Assembly: GCF_000424305.1 (NCBI RefSeq)
Contig: NZ_KE384162.1
Location: 310,001-374,000 of the forward strand
Direction of reading: 5' to 3'
DNA from: Pseudobutyrivibrio ruminis AD2017
GTDB lineage: Bacteria; Bacillota; Clostridia; Lachnospirales; Lachnospiraceae
DNA length: 64,000 nucleotides
Part shown: positions 30,872 through 39,534 of the stretch, in pieces
How the letters are laid out: each line of letters opens with the position of its first letter
Numbering within the stretch: position 1 is the stretch's first letter
Notes under the pieces: model-generated
What the model was told of the DNA's origin: nothing
Seen by the model: the letters and a program-made list of their open reading frames with translations, nothing else
The model's database searches: none
Program-made: the position numbers and the translations under genes

Positions 30872-32789
30872 CTATTTCAGCCTCCTTTGCATGCTTATAA
30901 ATAAAGTCTTTACGAGGAGCAACATCACTACCCATAAGAAGCTCTGTTACCTCTGAAGCCATAAGGGCATCCTCGATTTCAACTAATTTAAGCTTTCTTC
31001 TTTCTGGATCAAGAGTTGTTTCCCAAAGCTGATCCTTATCCATCTCACCAAGACCTTTGTATCGTTGAAGTGTGAAGGATTTTCCATTCATTTTTCTTCT
31101 ATATTTTTCAAGAGCTACATCGTCATATAGATATTCCTCCTCACCCTTTGCAGGAATAGCTTTATAAAGAGGAGGCATAGCAATATAAACATGTCCTTCC
31201 TTAATAAGCTCAGGCATGAATCTATAGAAGAATGTTAAAAGCAATGTACAGATGTGAGCACCATCCACATCGGCATCGGCCATGATTACGATTTTGTCAT
31301 AGCGAAGCTTTGAAATATCAAAATCATTTCCGTAGCCTTCTGAAAAGCCACATCCGAATGCATTAATAAGTGTTTTAATTTCTGCGTTTGCAAGAACCTT
31401 GTCCATTGAAGCCTTTTCAACGTTAAGAATCTTACCACGGATAGGCATGATTGCCTGATACATACGGTTTCTAGCCATTTTTGCAGAACCGCCAGCGGAA
31501 TCTCCCTCTACTATGAATATTTCACATTTGCTTGAATCTCTAGATTCGCAGTTAGCAAGCTTACCATTTTGATCAAATGAGAACTTCTGCTTTGTAAGAA
31601 GATTTGTTTTAGCTTTTTCTTCTGATTTACGAATCTTTGCAGATTTTTCTGCGCAGGAAATAATAGCCTTGAGTGTTTCAAGGTTTCTATCGAAGTAAAG
31701 AATAAACTCATCCTGACAAACCTTCTGAGTAGCCTTTGATGCATCTGGGTTATCAAGCTTTGTCTTAGTCTGTCCTTCAAAACGAGGATCAGGATGCTTG
31801 ATGCTGACAATAGCTGTAATACCGTTTCTTACATCGGCACCTGTGAAGTTAGCGTCCTTGTCCTTAAGGATACCAAGCTCTCTGGCATAATTGTTAATGA
31901 CTGTAGTAAGAACAGTCTTGAAACCAGTAATATGAGTACCACCCTCTGAGTTGTATATATTATTACAGAAACCAAGGATGTTTTCTTTAAATTCGTTGCA
32001 ATATTGGAATGCTACCTCAACCTCAATTCCATCAGCGCTTCCATTGAAATAAATAACATCATGAAGCGCTTCTGCAGTCTTATTGATTTCCTTAACAAAG
32101 CCTTTGATACCATCTGGCTCGTGGAAGGTCTCATAATCTGGCTCTTCCTGACGTAAATCTGCATAATAAATAGTGAGGCCTGGATTAAGATATGCTGTCT
32201 CATGAAGACGGCTCTTAATATCGTCCTCCTTAAAATATGTCTTTTCAAAGATTTCTGGATCTGGTAAGAAGTTAATCTTTGTACCATGCTTTGTTGTCTT
32301 TGAAATCTTTGGAAGAAGTCCATCTACCAGCTTCTCAACTGGAACACCTCTTTCATATCGATCGTGATGAACGTAACCGTCACGTGAAATATCAACTGTC
32401 ATGTATGTACTAAGTGCATTAACAACAGATGAACCTACACCGTGAAGACCACCACTTGTTTTATATACACTGTCATCAAACTTACCACCAGCGTGAAGTG
32501 TAGAAAAAACAAGACGTGCAGCAGGAACTCCCTTTGCATGTAAACCAACAGGAATACCACGTCCATTATCTTCTACTGTACAGCTGCCATCCTTTTCTAG
32601 TGTGACATAAATTGTATCGCATTCGCCGGCTAAATGTTCATCAACAGAGTTATCTACGATTTCGTATATAAGATGATTCAAACCCTTCCTAGATGTGGAA
32701 CCAATATACATACCTGGACGTTTTCTAACGGCCTCAAGCCCCTCTAAAACGGATATGCTACTTTCATCATAAGTAACCTTTTTTGCCAT
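30864..32789 (-). CDS. parE: topoisomerase IV subunit B (ParE-type)
   Basis: ATPase subunit partner of the adjacent A subunit. The 641 residues carry the GHKL ATPase (EIVDNSVDEHLAG, DNGRGIPV, GGLHGVG), the transducer, the TOPRIM motif EGDSAGGSA with DADVDGAH, and QRYKGLGEMD. I start at ATG 32789 (MAKKVTY), 8 bases after AAAGAGAG; the in-frame TTG 18 bases upstream overlaps that site. GyrB is so similar that the ParE call depends mainly on the ParC-like partner. Confidence 0.87.
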   Translation of the reverse strand: MAKKVTYDESSISVLEGLEAVRKRPGMYIGSTSRKGLNHLIYEIVDNSVDEHLAGECDTIYVTLEKDGSCTVEDNGRGIPVGLHAKGVPAARLVFSTLHAGGKFDDSVYKTSGGLHGVGSSVVNALSTYMTVDISRDGYVHHDRYERGVPVEKLVDGLLPKISKTTKHGTKINFLPDPEIFEKTYFKEDDIKSRLHETAYLNPGLTIYYADLRQEEPDYETFHEPDGIKGFVKEINKTAEALHDVIYFNGSADGIEVEVAFQYCNEFKENILGFCNNIYNSEGGTHITGFKTVLTTVINNYARELGILKDKDANFTGADVRNGITAIVSIKHPDPRFEGQTKTKLDNPDASKATQKVCQDEFILYFDRNLETLKAIISCAEKSAKIRKSEEKAKTNLLTKQKFSFDQNGKLANCESRDSSKCEIFIVEGDSAGGSAKMARNRMYQAIMPIRGKILNVEKASMDKVLANAEIKTLINAFGCGFSEGYGNDFDISKLRYDKIVIMADADVDGAHICTLLLTFFYRFMPELIKEGHVYIAMPPLYKAIPAKGEEEYLYDDVALEKYRRKMNGKSFTLQRYKGLGEMDKDQLWETTLDPERRKLKLVEIEDALMASEVTELLMGSDVAPRKDFIYKHAKEAEIDA

Positions 32790-32816
32790 AAACTTACTCT
32801 CTTTCAAATTTTTTAT

Positions 32817-32853
32817 AAAAAACAGCTAAAGGCGTCTGGAAAAACCAGGCGCC
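32817..32853 (-). terminator. intrinsic terminator after dut
   Basis: GGCGTCTGG (32831-32839) with CCAGGCGCC (32845-32853), 9 positions with one mismatch, 5-base loop. On the minus strand TTTAGCTG then a T-run follows. It stands 41 bases before parE. Confidence 0.8.
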
Positions 32854-32864
32854 AATAAAAAGCT

Positions 32865-33302
32865 TTAGTGTTTTCCTGTAGAACCAAATCCACCAGCTCC
32901 TCTGACTGTATCAGAAAGCTCTGAAACCTCGTTAAAGCTAACAGATAAAAATGGAACTACCACAAGCTGAGCAATTTTCTCAGCAGGTGTCACAACTCTT
33001 TGAACCTCTCCATCATTATGAAGAGCTACTTTTATTTCTCCCCTGTAGTCTGCATCTACAACACCTACACAGTTGGCAGGTCTAAGTCCTTCCTTTGCTG
33101 AAAGACCACTTCTTGCAAAAATGCCTCCGAAATATCCCTCTGGGATTTCCATTGCAAGACCAGTTCCAATCATTTTGGTCTCGTGAGGCTCTATAGTAAC
33201 ATCCTCTGTAACATCTGCAAACAAATCATACCCTGCAGCAAATGCTGAGCCTCTATCTGGAAGCTTAGCAGAGTCTGTTAAACGCTTAATATTAATTTCC
33301 AT
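32865..33302 (-). CDS. dut: dUTP diphosphatase
   Basis: Trimeric dUTPase converting dUTP to dUMP and pyrophosphate, keeping uracil out of DNA. The 145 residues show the five motifs: AGYDLFAD (I), FARSGLSAKEG (II), GVVDADYRGEIKV (III), KIAQLVV (IV), and the C-terminal P-loop-like RGAGGFGSTGKH (V). It follows nrdG by 20 bases, so reduction of nucleotides and dUTP removal are transcribed together from the nrdD promoter. Confidence 0.97.
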   Translation of the reverse strand: MEINIKRLTDSAKLPDRGSAFAAGYDLFADVTEDVTIEPHETKMIGTGLAMEIPEGYFGGIFARSGLSAKEGLRPANCVGVVDADYRGEIKVALHNDGEVQRVVTPAEKIAQLVVVPFLSVSFNEVSELSDTVRGAGGFGSTGKH

Positions 33303-33322
33303 TATTTAATTCTCCCTATATA

Positions 33323-33814
33323 TTAATCACATGCAAGCACAATCTGGCCTAACTTAAGTGTCTGAGGTACATCAATAACTCGCTGATTAATGCTGCCTCT
33401 CCATTTTGCCTGCAAATCTATCTTATCAATTTCAAATTCTCCGTCAACTAAAACATCCAAATAATTTATTATTTCTAGTTCTTTGACTTGCTCAAAAGTA
33501 AAGCCTGTGTAGAGCCAGACGGTCTTCCCGGGAAACCTCTCCCTAATCTCCCGGGCAAGCTCCGTCACTTCCTGTCTATTGCCAGGAAACAGTGGGTCAC
33601 CACCACTAAATGTTATACCTGATATATAGTCGCGAGATAATGACTCGTACAACTCTTCCTTTGCTGCATCGTCGAATTTGATGCCACCGTCAGGATCCCA
33701 AGTCTGAGGATTCTGACATTCCTTACAATGATGATCGCAGCCTGATACCCAAAGTACTACGCGCAAGCCATCACCATTGAGCATATCGTCTTTCGTAATA
33801 TTATGGTAATTCAT
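33323..33814 (-). CDS. nrdG: anaerobic ribonucleotide reductase activase
   Basis: Radical-SAM enzyme that installs the glycyl radical on NrdD. The 163 residues have the CX3CX2C cluster motif CDHHCKEC (about residues 25-32) and ITFSGGDPLF, the GGD SAM-binding motif. I start at ATG 33814, 10 bases after AGGGAGAG; a longer frame to 33841 would enter the intergenic stem-loop. It lies 69 bases after nrdD, an unusually large gap for this pair, filled by that stem-loop. Confidence 0.95.
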   Translation of the reverse strand: MNYHNITKDDMLNGDGLRVVLWVSGCDHHCKECQNPQTWDPDGGIKFDDAAKEELYESLSRDYISGITFSGGDPLFPGNRQEVTELAREIRERFPGKTVWLYTGFTFEQVKELEIINYLDVLVDGEFEIDKIDLQAKWRGSINQRVIDVPQTLKLGQIVLACD

Positions 33815-33837
33815 TATGTCTATTCTCTCCCTAGTCC

Positions 33838-33873
33838 GCAATTTATTACGTTAGCTTGTTAACTATAAATTGC
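33838..33873 (-). promoter_or_regulatory. stem-loop with TTAC/TA internal loop before nrdG
   Basis: GCAATTTA (33838-33845) pairs with TAAATTGC (33866-33873), the internal loop is TTAC (33846-33849) opposite TA (33864-33865), and the inner stem is GTTA with TAAC. The plus-strand 5' flank CTAGTCC next to the stem is shared with the element before der. It ends 24 bases from the nrdG ATG. Confidence 0.6.
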
Positions 33874-33883
33874 TCTTCTATAT

Positions 33884-36007
33884 TTACATTGATTTGCGGT
33901 CGGCGATTTCGGCCATTTTGGCTTCGTTTAGACGGGTGTCGCCCTTTACACGTGAATAAGATAAATATCCATTCATGCGGTCAATCTTTGTAAGATTCTT
34001 GCTGCCGCATACTGGACAAACATCCATTTCAAGCTCTTCATGTCCGCAATCGTCACAGTATGAAAGCGAAAGGTTAACGCCTTCATAAAATCCCTTATCC
34101 ATGGCACGACGAACTAAAGTCTTAACAGCTTCGCGGTTGTAGTTGATTGGATAACGAACATATTGGATTTTACCACCGTTTGAAAGCTCCCAGAAGCGTC
34201 CCTCTAAATCCTGCTTCTGGATTGGTGTAATATCCTCTGTAACATGGCAATGGAATGAATTAGATACATAAGGTCTATCCGATACATTCTCTACAAGGCC
34301 ATACTTATTTCTAAACTGTTTAATCTGTAAACCGCAAAGATTTTCAGCTGGTGTACCGTAGATAGCATAAAGATTGCCATCCTCTTCCTTAAACTGATTA
34401 ACCTTTTCGTTTATATGCTTAAGAACCTCCAGCGCGAATTCTCCATCTTCAACTAAAGATTTGCCATTGTATAGCTCCTGAAGCTCATTAAATGCAGTAA
34501 TTCCAAAGGAAGCTGTAGCTGCCTTAAGAAGTGGCTTAATCTTATCGTGGAAACCAAGATGACCACCATAGAAGCCGCCCTCGCAATATGCAAGTGGGTT
34601 TGTAGATGCACGCATCTCACCAAGGTATGCATAGGTACGAATGTGAAGCTTTCTAATCATCTCCAGATAGTAATCAAGCACCTCGTAGAAATCTCTTGAT
34701 TCCTGACGAGCTTTTGCAAGAATCATTGGAAGATGAAGTGATACTGCACCAATATTGAAACGTCCAATAAATACAGGCTCATCATTTTCATCAGCTGGCT
34801 TCATGCCGCCTCTTTCATACCATGGCGAAAGGAAGGCACGACATCCCATTGGAGAAATAACCTTGCCGTATTTTTTGTACATGCTGGCAATATAGCCTTC
34901 TCCTGTAAGTGAAAGCCAATCAGGATACATAGTCTTTCTAGAGCAATCAATACCTGCTTCAAAAACATCCTCAAGCTCTTTTCCTGGACCATGAAGATTT
35001 TCATCATAAAGGAAAACAACCTTTGGGAAAAGAACTGGCTTTTTGAAGCCTGGCTTACCCTGTCCGATTGAACGAACCTTAAGGCATGCCTTAGATGCCA
35101 TCTTTGCAAAAACGCTAGTTCCAAGTCCGATTGTAACTGTGATAAATGGATAATCACCACGGGAAGATGCAACTGTATTGAACTTGTATTCCCATCCCTG
35201 GAAGCCCTGTTCCATCTCACGCTGAACCTCAGCCATAGATACTTCTTCGGCCTTCTTCTCATCTATACCAAGTGATAAATATTTTTCGAGATATTTGTCG
35301 TATGATTTCTGAGCATATTTCTCAAGAATCTGATCTGCCTGTGGAATAGTGAAGCCACCGTACTGCTGGCTGGCAGCAGAAAGAACGATATCACCGATAA
35401 CATCAAATGCTACATCAAGGCTCTTTGGCTCGTTGTAGAATATGTTACCCATTTCAAAGCCGCCCTCAAGTACAGATTTAACATCAAACAAGCAGCAGTT
35501 CATGGTATCACGTCTGGCGTTCATATCATGAATGTAAATATATCCATCACGGATAGCCTGAATTTCTTCTGTTGTAAGGAAAAACTTTTTATAAAGCTCA
35601 CGGTTTAATTCGTTAAAAATAAGCGAGCGCTTTGTAGATACAAGAGCTGAATCTGTATTAGAATTCTCCTTATCACCGATGTACATGATATTCTGAGACT
35701 TCTTGTAAACATCATCAAGCATCTGGACGAAATCCTGCTTATAGTTACGATAGTCCCTATAAGATTTCGCAACAGCTGGATTAACACGCTCCAAAGCTCC
35801 TTCAACAATGTTGTGCATTTGTGCAATTTCAATTTTCTCAAGGCCAAGTTCCTCTACCCTTTCCTCAACAAATTGACAAATAAACTGCTCCTGCTCAGGT
35901 GTAAATTTAACTAGTACTCGGGTAGCTGATTTGCCAACTGCCTCAACAACCTTTTGTACGTTAAATGGCTCTAATGCTCCATCCTTTTTAACTACAAATC
36001 TTTCCAT
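33884..36007 (-). CDS. nrdD: class III (anaerobic) ribonucleoside-triphosphate reductase
   Basis: Oxygen-sensitive glycyl-radical enzyme making dNTPs. The 707 residues have an N-terminal ATP-cone (about 1-95, VVKKDGALEPFNVQKVV), the barrel with RRDTMNCCLFD, a four-Cys zinc site (CDDCG and CPVCG), and the C-terminal radical loop NGYL with the radical Gly near residue 680. I use ATG 36007 after CGGAGG. NrdR-like boxes and a promoter lie upstream. It supports an obligately anaerobic host, though aerobic classes could exist elsewhere. Confidence 0.97.
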   Translation of the reverse strand: MERFVVKKDGALEPFNVQKVVEAVGKSATRVLVKFTPEQEQFICQFVEERVEELGLEKIEIAQMHNIVEGALERVNPAVAKSYRDYRNYKQDFVQMLDDVYKKSQNIMYIGDKENSNTDSALVSTKRSLIFNELNRELYKKFFLTTEEIQAIRDGYIYIHDMNARRDTMNCCLFDVKSVLEGGFEMGNIFYNEPKSLDVAFDVIGDIVLSAASQQYGGFTIPQADQILEKYAQKSYDKYLEKYLSLGIDEKKAEEVSMAEVQREMEQGFQGWEYKFNTVASSRGDYPFITVTIGLGTSVFAKMASKACLKVRSIGQGKPGFKKPVLFPKVVFLYDENLHGPGKELEDVFEAGIDCSRKTMYPDWLSLTGEGYIASMYKKYGKVISPMGCRAFLSPWYERGGMKPADENDEPVFIGRFNIGAVSLHLPMILAKARQESRDFYEVLDYYLEMIRKLHIRTYAYLGEMRASTNPLAYCEGGFYGGHLGFHDKIKPLLKAATASFGITAFNELQELYNGKSLVEDGEFALEVLKHINEKVNQFKEEDGNLYAIYGTPAENLCGLQIKQFRNKYGLVENVSDRPYVSNSFHCHVTEDITPIQKQDLEGRFWELSNGGKIQYVRYPINYNREAVKTLVRRAMDKGFYEGVNLSLSYCDDCGHEELEMDVCPVCGSKNLTKIDRMNGYLSYSRVKGDTRLNEAKMAEIADRKSM

Positions 36008-36029
36008 CACAACCTCCGGGTTTTATCAA

Positions 36030-36045
36030 AAAATAACGTTATTTT
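36030..36045. repeat. perfect 16-bp palindrome in the nrdD leader
   Basis: AAAATAACGTTATTTT, self-complementary, 22 bases from the nrdD ATG. Possibly a protein-binding site or a small hairpin; no known box was recognised. Confidence 0.4.
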
Positions 36046-36057
36046 GGGTTAATATTC

Positions 36058-36139
36058 TGTCAATATCTAGTCTAATCAAAATAAAAAACTACTAGATATT
36101 GTGTTGATAGATTTATACTACCACCACATTATCTAGTAG
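36058..36139 (-). promoter_or_regulatory. three NrdR-box-like sites upstream of nrdD
   Basis: Sites at 36058-36073, 36089-36104 and 36124-36139 match the core CwAtATaTwG at 9, 9 and 8 of 10 positions. The centres of the first two are 31 bp apart, the classic NrdR tandem spacing; the third is 35 bp further and lies in the promoter spacer. This predicts repression by NrdR when dATP is plentiful. Confidence 0.75.
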
Positions 36140-36143
36140 TCAA
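36115..36143 (-). promoter_or_regulatory. promoter of nrdD-nrdG-dut
   Basis: TTGACT (36143-36138), 17-base spacer, TAGTAT (36120-36115) on the minus strand. The third NrdR box occupies the spacer. Confidence 0.65.
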
Positions 36144-36187
36144 TAGGTTCACAAACCACTAAATAAAGTTTAACAATTCAGACACAT

Positions 36188-37195
36188 TTACCACTCTAAT
36201 TCACTAGTCTCATCTTTTTTAGAACGTGTCATAAGCTCATAGCCCGCAGCCTTAACATCCATGCCATCAAATAATACTGCATTAACAATTTCTACAATTG
36301 GCATTTCAATATTATATTTATCAGCAAGCTTTTTAGCTGCCTTTGCAGAATAAACTCCTTCAACAACCATTGCAACCTTTTCCATAGCTTCATCTTTGGA
36401 CATGCCCTGTCCTATATAAAAGCCTGCCATTCTGTTACGTGAATGCATAGATGAGCAGGTAACAATAAGGTCGCCTACACCTGTAAGACCTGATAATGTC
36501 TCTGCCTGGCCTCCCATAGCAACTGCAAGTTCAGAAATCTCTTTGATACCACGGGTAATGAGCGCGGCTTTAGCATTATCTCCAAAACCAAGGCCATCTG
36601 ACATACCAGCAGCAAGTGCTATTACATTCTTAAGTGCTGCACCAACCTCAATTCCCTTAACATCAGGTGATGAATATACTCTGAAATATTTGTTCATAAA
36701 AAGGTTCTGAACAAATAGTGCTGTCTGTCTATCTTTAGAGCCTGCCACAACTAAAGTAGGCTTGAATACAACTACCTCTTCTGCATGGCTTGGACCTGAT
36801 AGAACACATATCTTCTTATCAGCTCCGAGTACATCTTCTAATATCTCTGTTTGAGTATATAAGGTATCCTCTTCAATACCCTTTGTTACAGTAATAAAAA
36901 TCTGATTTGAATTAACAAAATCTTTAACCTTTTCTGCAGTCTCTCTTGTAGCCTTTGAAGGAACTGAGAACAAAATAACATCTGCTGATTTAGCAGCAGA
37001 TTCGATGTCGGCAGTAAACTCCATAGACTCTGGAAGCTTTACGCCCTTTATTTTATCACTGGTATGGGTATCGTTCATCTGGTCTACCTGTGACTGACGA
37101 TGTGACCATACCTTTACCTCATGACCATTCTTATTAAGCATAACAGCCAGGGCAATGCCCCAGCTACCTGCACCAAGTACACTAATTCTTGCCAT
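36188..37195 (-). CDS. gpsA: glycerol-3-phosphate dehydrogenase [NAD(P)+]
   Basis: Reduces dihydroxyacetone phosphate to sn-glycerol-3-phosphate, the backbone for phospholipids. The 335 residues contain GAGSWGIALA (dinucleotide loop, residues 8-17), the catalytic Lys in AALKNVIALAAG, and the LSGLTGVGDLIVTC motif. plsY, which acylates the product, lies just upstream, so two successive steps of phospholipid synthesis are adjacent. No clear terminator separates it from the nrdD promoter region. Confidence 0.97.
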   Translation of the reverse strand: MARISVLGAGSWGIALAVMLNKNGHEVKVWSHRQSQVDQMNDTHTSDKIKGVKLPESMEFTADIESAAKSADVILFSVPSKATRETAEKVKDFVNSNQIFITVTKGIEEDTLYTQTEILEDVLGADKKICVLSGPSHAEEVVVFKPTLVVAGSKDRQTALFVQNLFMNKYFRVYSSPDVKGIEVGAALKNVIALAAGMSDGLGFGDNAKAALITRGIKEISELAVAMGGQAETLSGLTGVGDLIVTCSSMHSRNRMAGFYIGQGMSKDEAMEKVAMVVEGVYSAKAAKKLADKYNIEMPIVEIVNAVLFDGMDVKAAGYELMTRSKKDETSELEW

Positions 37196-37224
37196 AAATT
37201 ACCTCTAGTCTTTATAAAAATTAC

Positions 37225-37304
37225 GCTGGTTACGGCAACAATCTCTATATTACTACGTCGCGAGATTTGCTCCTTTAGTAATATAGAGATTGTTACCTAC
37301 CAGC
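37225..37304 (-). promoter_or_regulatory. long stem-loop with TTAC/TA internal loop before gpsA
   Basis: Outer stem GCTGG (37225-37229) with CCAGC (37300-37304), internal loop TTAC (37230-37233) opposite TA (37298-37299), two G-C pairs, one mismatch, then a perfect 19-bp stem (37237-37255 with 37276-37294) and a 20-base loop. It ends 30 bases before gpsA. Confidence 0.75.
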
Positions 37305-37315
37305 TGCCCGTTATT

Positions 37316-37975
37316 TTACGCTCTTGTCTCCGGATGAAATGAAAATTTATTTTCGTTTCCTGCTAAAAGACGACCGATGTTCGCATGATGAAGCGCAATT
37401 GAAAGTGCTGATACTATACAGCAAATAATTACAACTTCTTTAAGCTGTCCACCTGGGTACTTTTCAGATAAAAGTCCAAGGCATGCTGCAACGATTATTT
37501 CAATTGCAAACGAAAGCTCACCTATAATAGAACCAAGTGATACATATCTTGTTAAAGCAACAAGACCAATAAATACAACTGCAGGAATAGGAATTCCCAT
37601 TGGGAAAAGTGCAATAATAAAGCCTAAAGTAGATGCAACACCCTTGCCACCCTTAAAATGTAAATAACAAGGAAAATCGTGTCCAAGTACACAGCCCAAA
37701 CCTGCATATACCATATAAATGTTTACGTTTTCTACGAATCTTCCAAATGTAAGCCAAACAAAAAATACAGCTACAACACATTTAAAGCAATCCCATGCAA
37801 GTGTAATAAGACCTGCAGGAACACCTAAGTTTCTCATGGTGTTAGTAGAACCTAAGTTACCACTACCAACCTTTGTCAAATCGATGTTCTTTGATTTACC
37901 GATGAAATATCCCATCAGAACCATTCCAAAACAATACCCAATAATAAGTGCTAAAATTCTCCCCACTACAGCCAT
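37316..37975 (-). CDS. plsY: glycerol-3-phosphate acyltransferase PlsY
   Basis: Membrane enzyme that acylates the sn-1 position of glycerol-3-phosphate from acyl-phosphate. The 219 residues have about five to seven helices and the PlsY motifs VGSGNLGSTNTMRNLG (about 36-51), GHDFPCYLHFKGGKGVAST (about 100-118), and a late Asn/His region. The ATG shares its A with the der stop (TAATG), so translation is coupled. Confidence 0.95.
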   Translation of the reverse strand: MAVVGRILALIIGYCFGMVLMGYFIGKSKNIDLTKVGSGNLGSTNTMRNLGVPAGLITLAWDCFKCVVAVFFVWLTFGRFVENVNIYMVYAGLGCVLGHDFPCYLHFKGGKGVASTLGFIIALFPMGIPIPAVVFIGLVALTRYVSLGSIIGELSFAIEIIVAACLGLLSEKYPGGQLKEVVIICCIVSALSIALHHANIGRLLAGNENKFSFHPETRA

Positions 37976-39300
37976 TATTCATTTTCCTTTCTTTCTCTAA
38001 TTATAAATTTTAAAGATGTACCTTCAAAACCAAAGGCATCTCTAATTCTATTTTCAAGATAACGAACGTATGAAAAATGCATTAAGTATTTTTCGTTAAC
38101 GAAAATTACAAAAGTAGGTGGCTTAACTGCAACCTGAGTTGTGTAGAATATCTTAAGTCTCTTACCCTTATCTGTAGGTGGCTGCTGAAGTGCAACTGCC
38201 TCAGATACGATTTCATTTAGGACACCAGTTGCAACACGCATAGAGTTGTTCTCAATAACAGCATCGATAGTCTCGTAAATCTTACCAAGACGTTGACCAC
38301 TCTTAACAGAAATAAATAAAATTGTTGCATAAGGCATAAATGAAAGAATCTGGCGAATCTTTGTTTCATGCTCCTTCATAGTCTTATCATTCTTTTCAAT
38401 GGCATCCCATTTGTTTACACAAATAATTATACCCTTTCCACGTTCGTGAGCAATACCGGCAATCTTTGCATCCTGCTCTGTTACTCCTTCAGTGGCATCT
38501 ATCATAATGATAACAACATCTGCTTTTTCAACAGAAGCTACAGCTCTAACGATTGAATAACGCTCTAAGTCCTCTTTGATTTTGCTCTTACGACGAAGTC
38601 CTGCAGTATCAATGAAGATATAGTCCTTGTGATTATAGCGAACCTTTGTATCTACCGCATCACGAGTAGTACCAGCGATATCAGAAACGATAACTCGGTC
38701 CTCACCACAAAGCTTGTTAATAAGAGATGACTTTCCTACATTAGGCTTACCGATAACGGCAATCTTTGGAGTATCATCCTCTTCCTCAGCACCTGTAGGC
38801 TCTGGGAAATAGCTACATACAACATCAAGCATATCACCAAAACCAAGACGTGAAGATGCGGAAATAGCAATTGGGTCACCAATTCCCAGATTATAGAACT
38901 CATAAACATCTGCCATATCTCTTTCAAAGCTATCTACCTTGTTAACAACAAGTACTACAGGCTTATGGCTGCGTCTAAGCATATCTGCAACCTTTGAATC
39001 ACTATCCTGTAATCCCTGCTTAACATCCACAAGGAAAATAATAACATCTGCAGTATCGATGGCAATCTGAGCCTGTTCTCTCATCTGGGACAAAATGATG
39101 TCCTTTGAATCTGGTTCAATACCACCTGTATCAATCATGGTAAAATCATAGTTAAGCCATGAAATATCTGCATAAATTCTATCTCTTGTGACACCTGGTG
39201 TGTCTTTTACAATTGAAATACGCTCTCCAGCAAGTGCATTAAAAAGCGTAGATTTTCCAACATTTGGGCGGCCAACAATAGCCACAACTGGTCTTGCCAT
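37975..39300 (-). CDS. der: ribosome biogenesis GTPase Der
   Basis: Essential GTPase with two tandem G domains, acting in 50S assembly. The 441 residues show G1 motifs GRPNVGKST (about 9) and GKPNVGKSS (about 183), DTGG / DTAG switch motifs, NKVD / NKWD, and a C-terminal KH-like domain (about 350-435). Der-plsY-gpsA is a common Firmicutes order. Two long stem-loops occupy the 234 bases between the DUF512 gene and this start. Confidence 0.97.
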   Translation of the reverse strand: MARPVVAIVGRPNVGKSTLFNALAGERISIVKDTPGVTRDRIYADISWLNYDFTMIDTGGIEPDSKDIILSQMREQAQIAIDTADVIIFLVDVKQGLQDSDSKVADMLRRSHKPVVLVVNKVDSFERDMADVYEFYNLGIGDPIAISASSRLGFGDMLDVVCSYFPEPTGAEEEDDTPKIAVIGKPNVGKSSLINKLCGEDRVIVSDIAGTTRDAVDTKVRYNHKDYIFIDTAGLRRKSKIKEDLERYSIVRAVASVEKADVVIIMIDATEGVTEQDAKIAGIAHERGKGIIICVNKWDAIEKNDKTMKEHETKIRQILSFMPYATILFISVKSGQRLGKIYETIDAVIENNSMRVATGVLNEIVSEAVALQQPPTDKGKRLKIFYTTQVAVKPPTFVIFVNEKYLMHFSYVRYLENRIRDAFGFEGTSLKFIIRERKENE

Positions 39301-39325
39301 ATCTTACCTCTTTCTTTCCTAGTCC

Positions 39326-39414
39326 GTAATCAGTTACGTTCACAAGCATTATAATTCTCCGTTCAGCAGAACGCTTCTCTTGAGAATCATAATAGCTTGT
39401 GAACTACTGATTAC
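39326..39414 (-). promoter_or_regulatory. long stem-loop with TTAC/TA internal loop before der
   Basis: Outer stem GTAATCAG (39326-39333) with CTGATTAC (39407-39414), internal loop TTAC opposite TA, inner stem GTTCACAAGC (39338-39347) with GCTTGTGAAC (39395-39404), and further pairing to ATTCTC/GAGAAT, with a small apical hairpin CGTTC/GAACG. It ends 26 bases before der. Confidence 0.75.
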
Positions 39415-39433
39415 TCATCTATAAACTGTAGAA

Positions 39434-39519
39434 CAAAATCTAGTTAACAATGTATTTCAATTCTGAAGGAGACATCAGTCGACATAAGAATTCGGAATCA
39501 TTGTTAACGTGAGATTTTG
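39434..39519. promoter_or_regulatory. second long stem-loop upstream of der, inverted type
   Basis: CAAAATCT (39434-39441) with AGATTTTG (39512-39519); GTTAACAATG (39443-39452) with CATTGTTAAC (39499-39508); then two 5-bp stems, 39454-39458 and 39459-39463. The outer internal loop can be read as TA opposite GTGA, which resembles the other elements' loop on the opposite strand. It starts 15 bases past the DUF512 stop. Confidence 0.65.
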
Positions 39520-39534
39520 AACACAGCGTAAATT

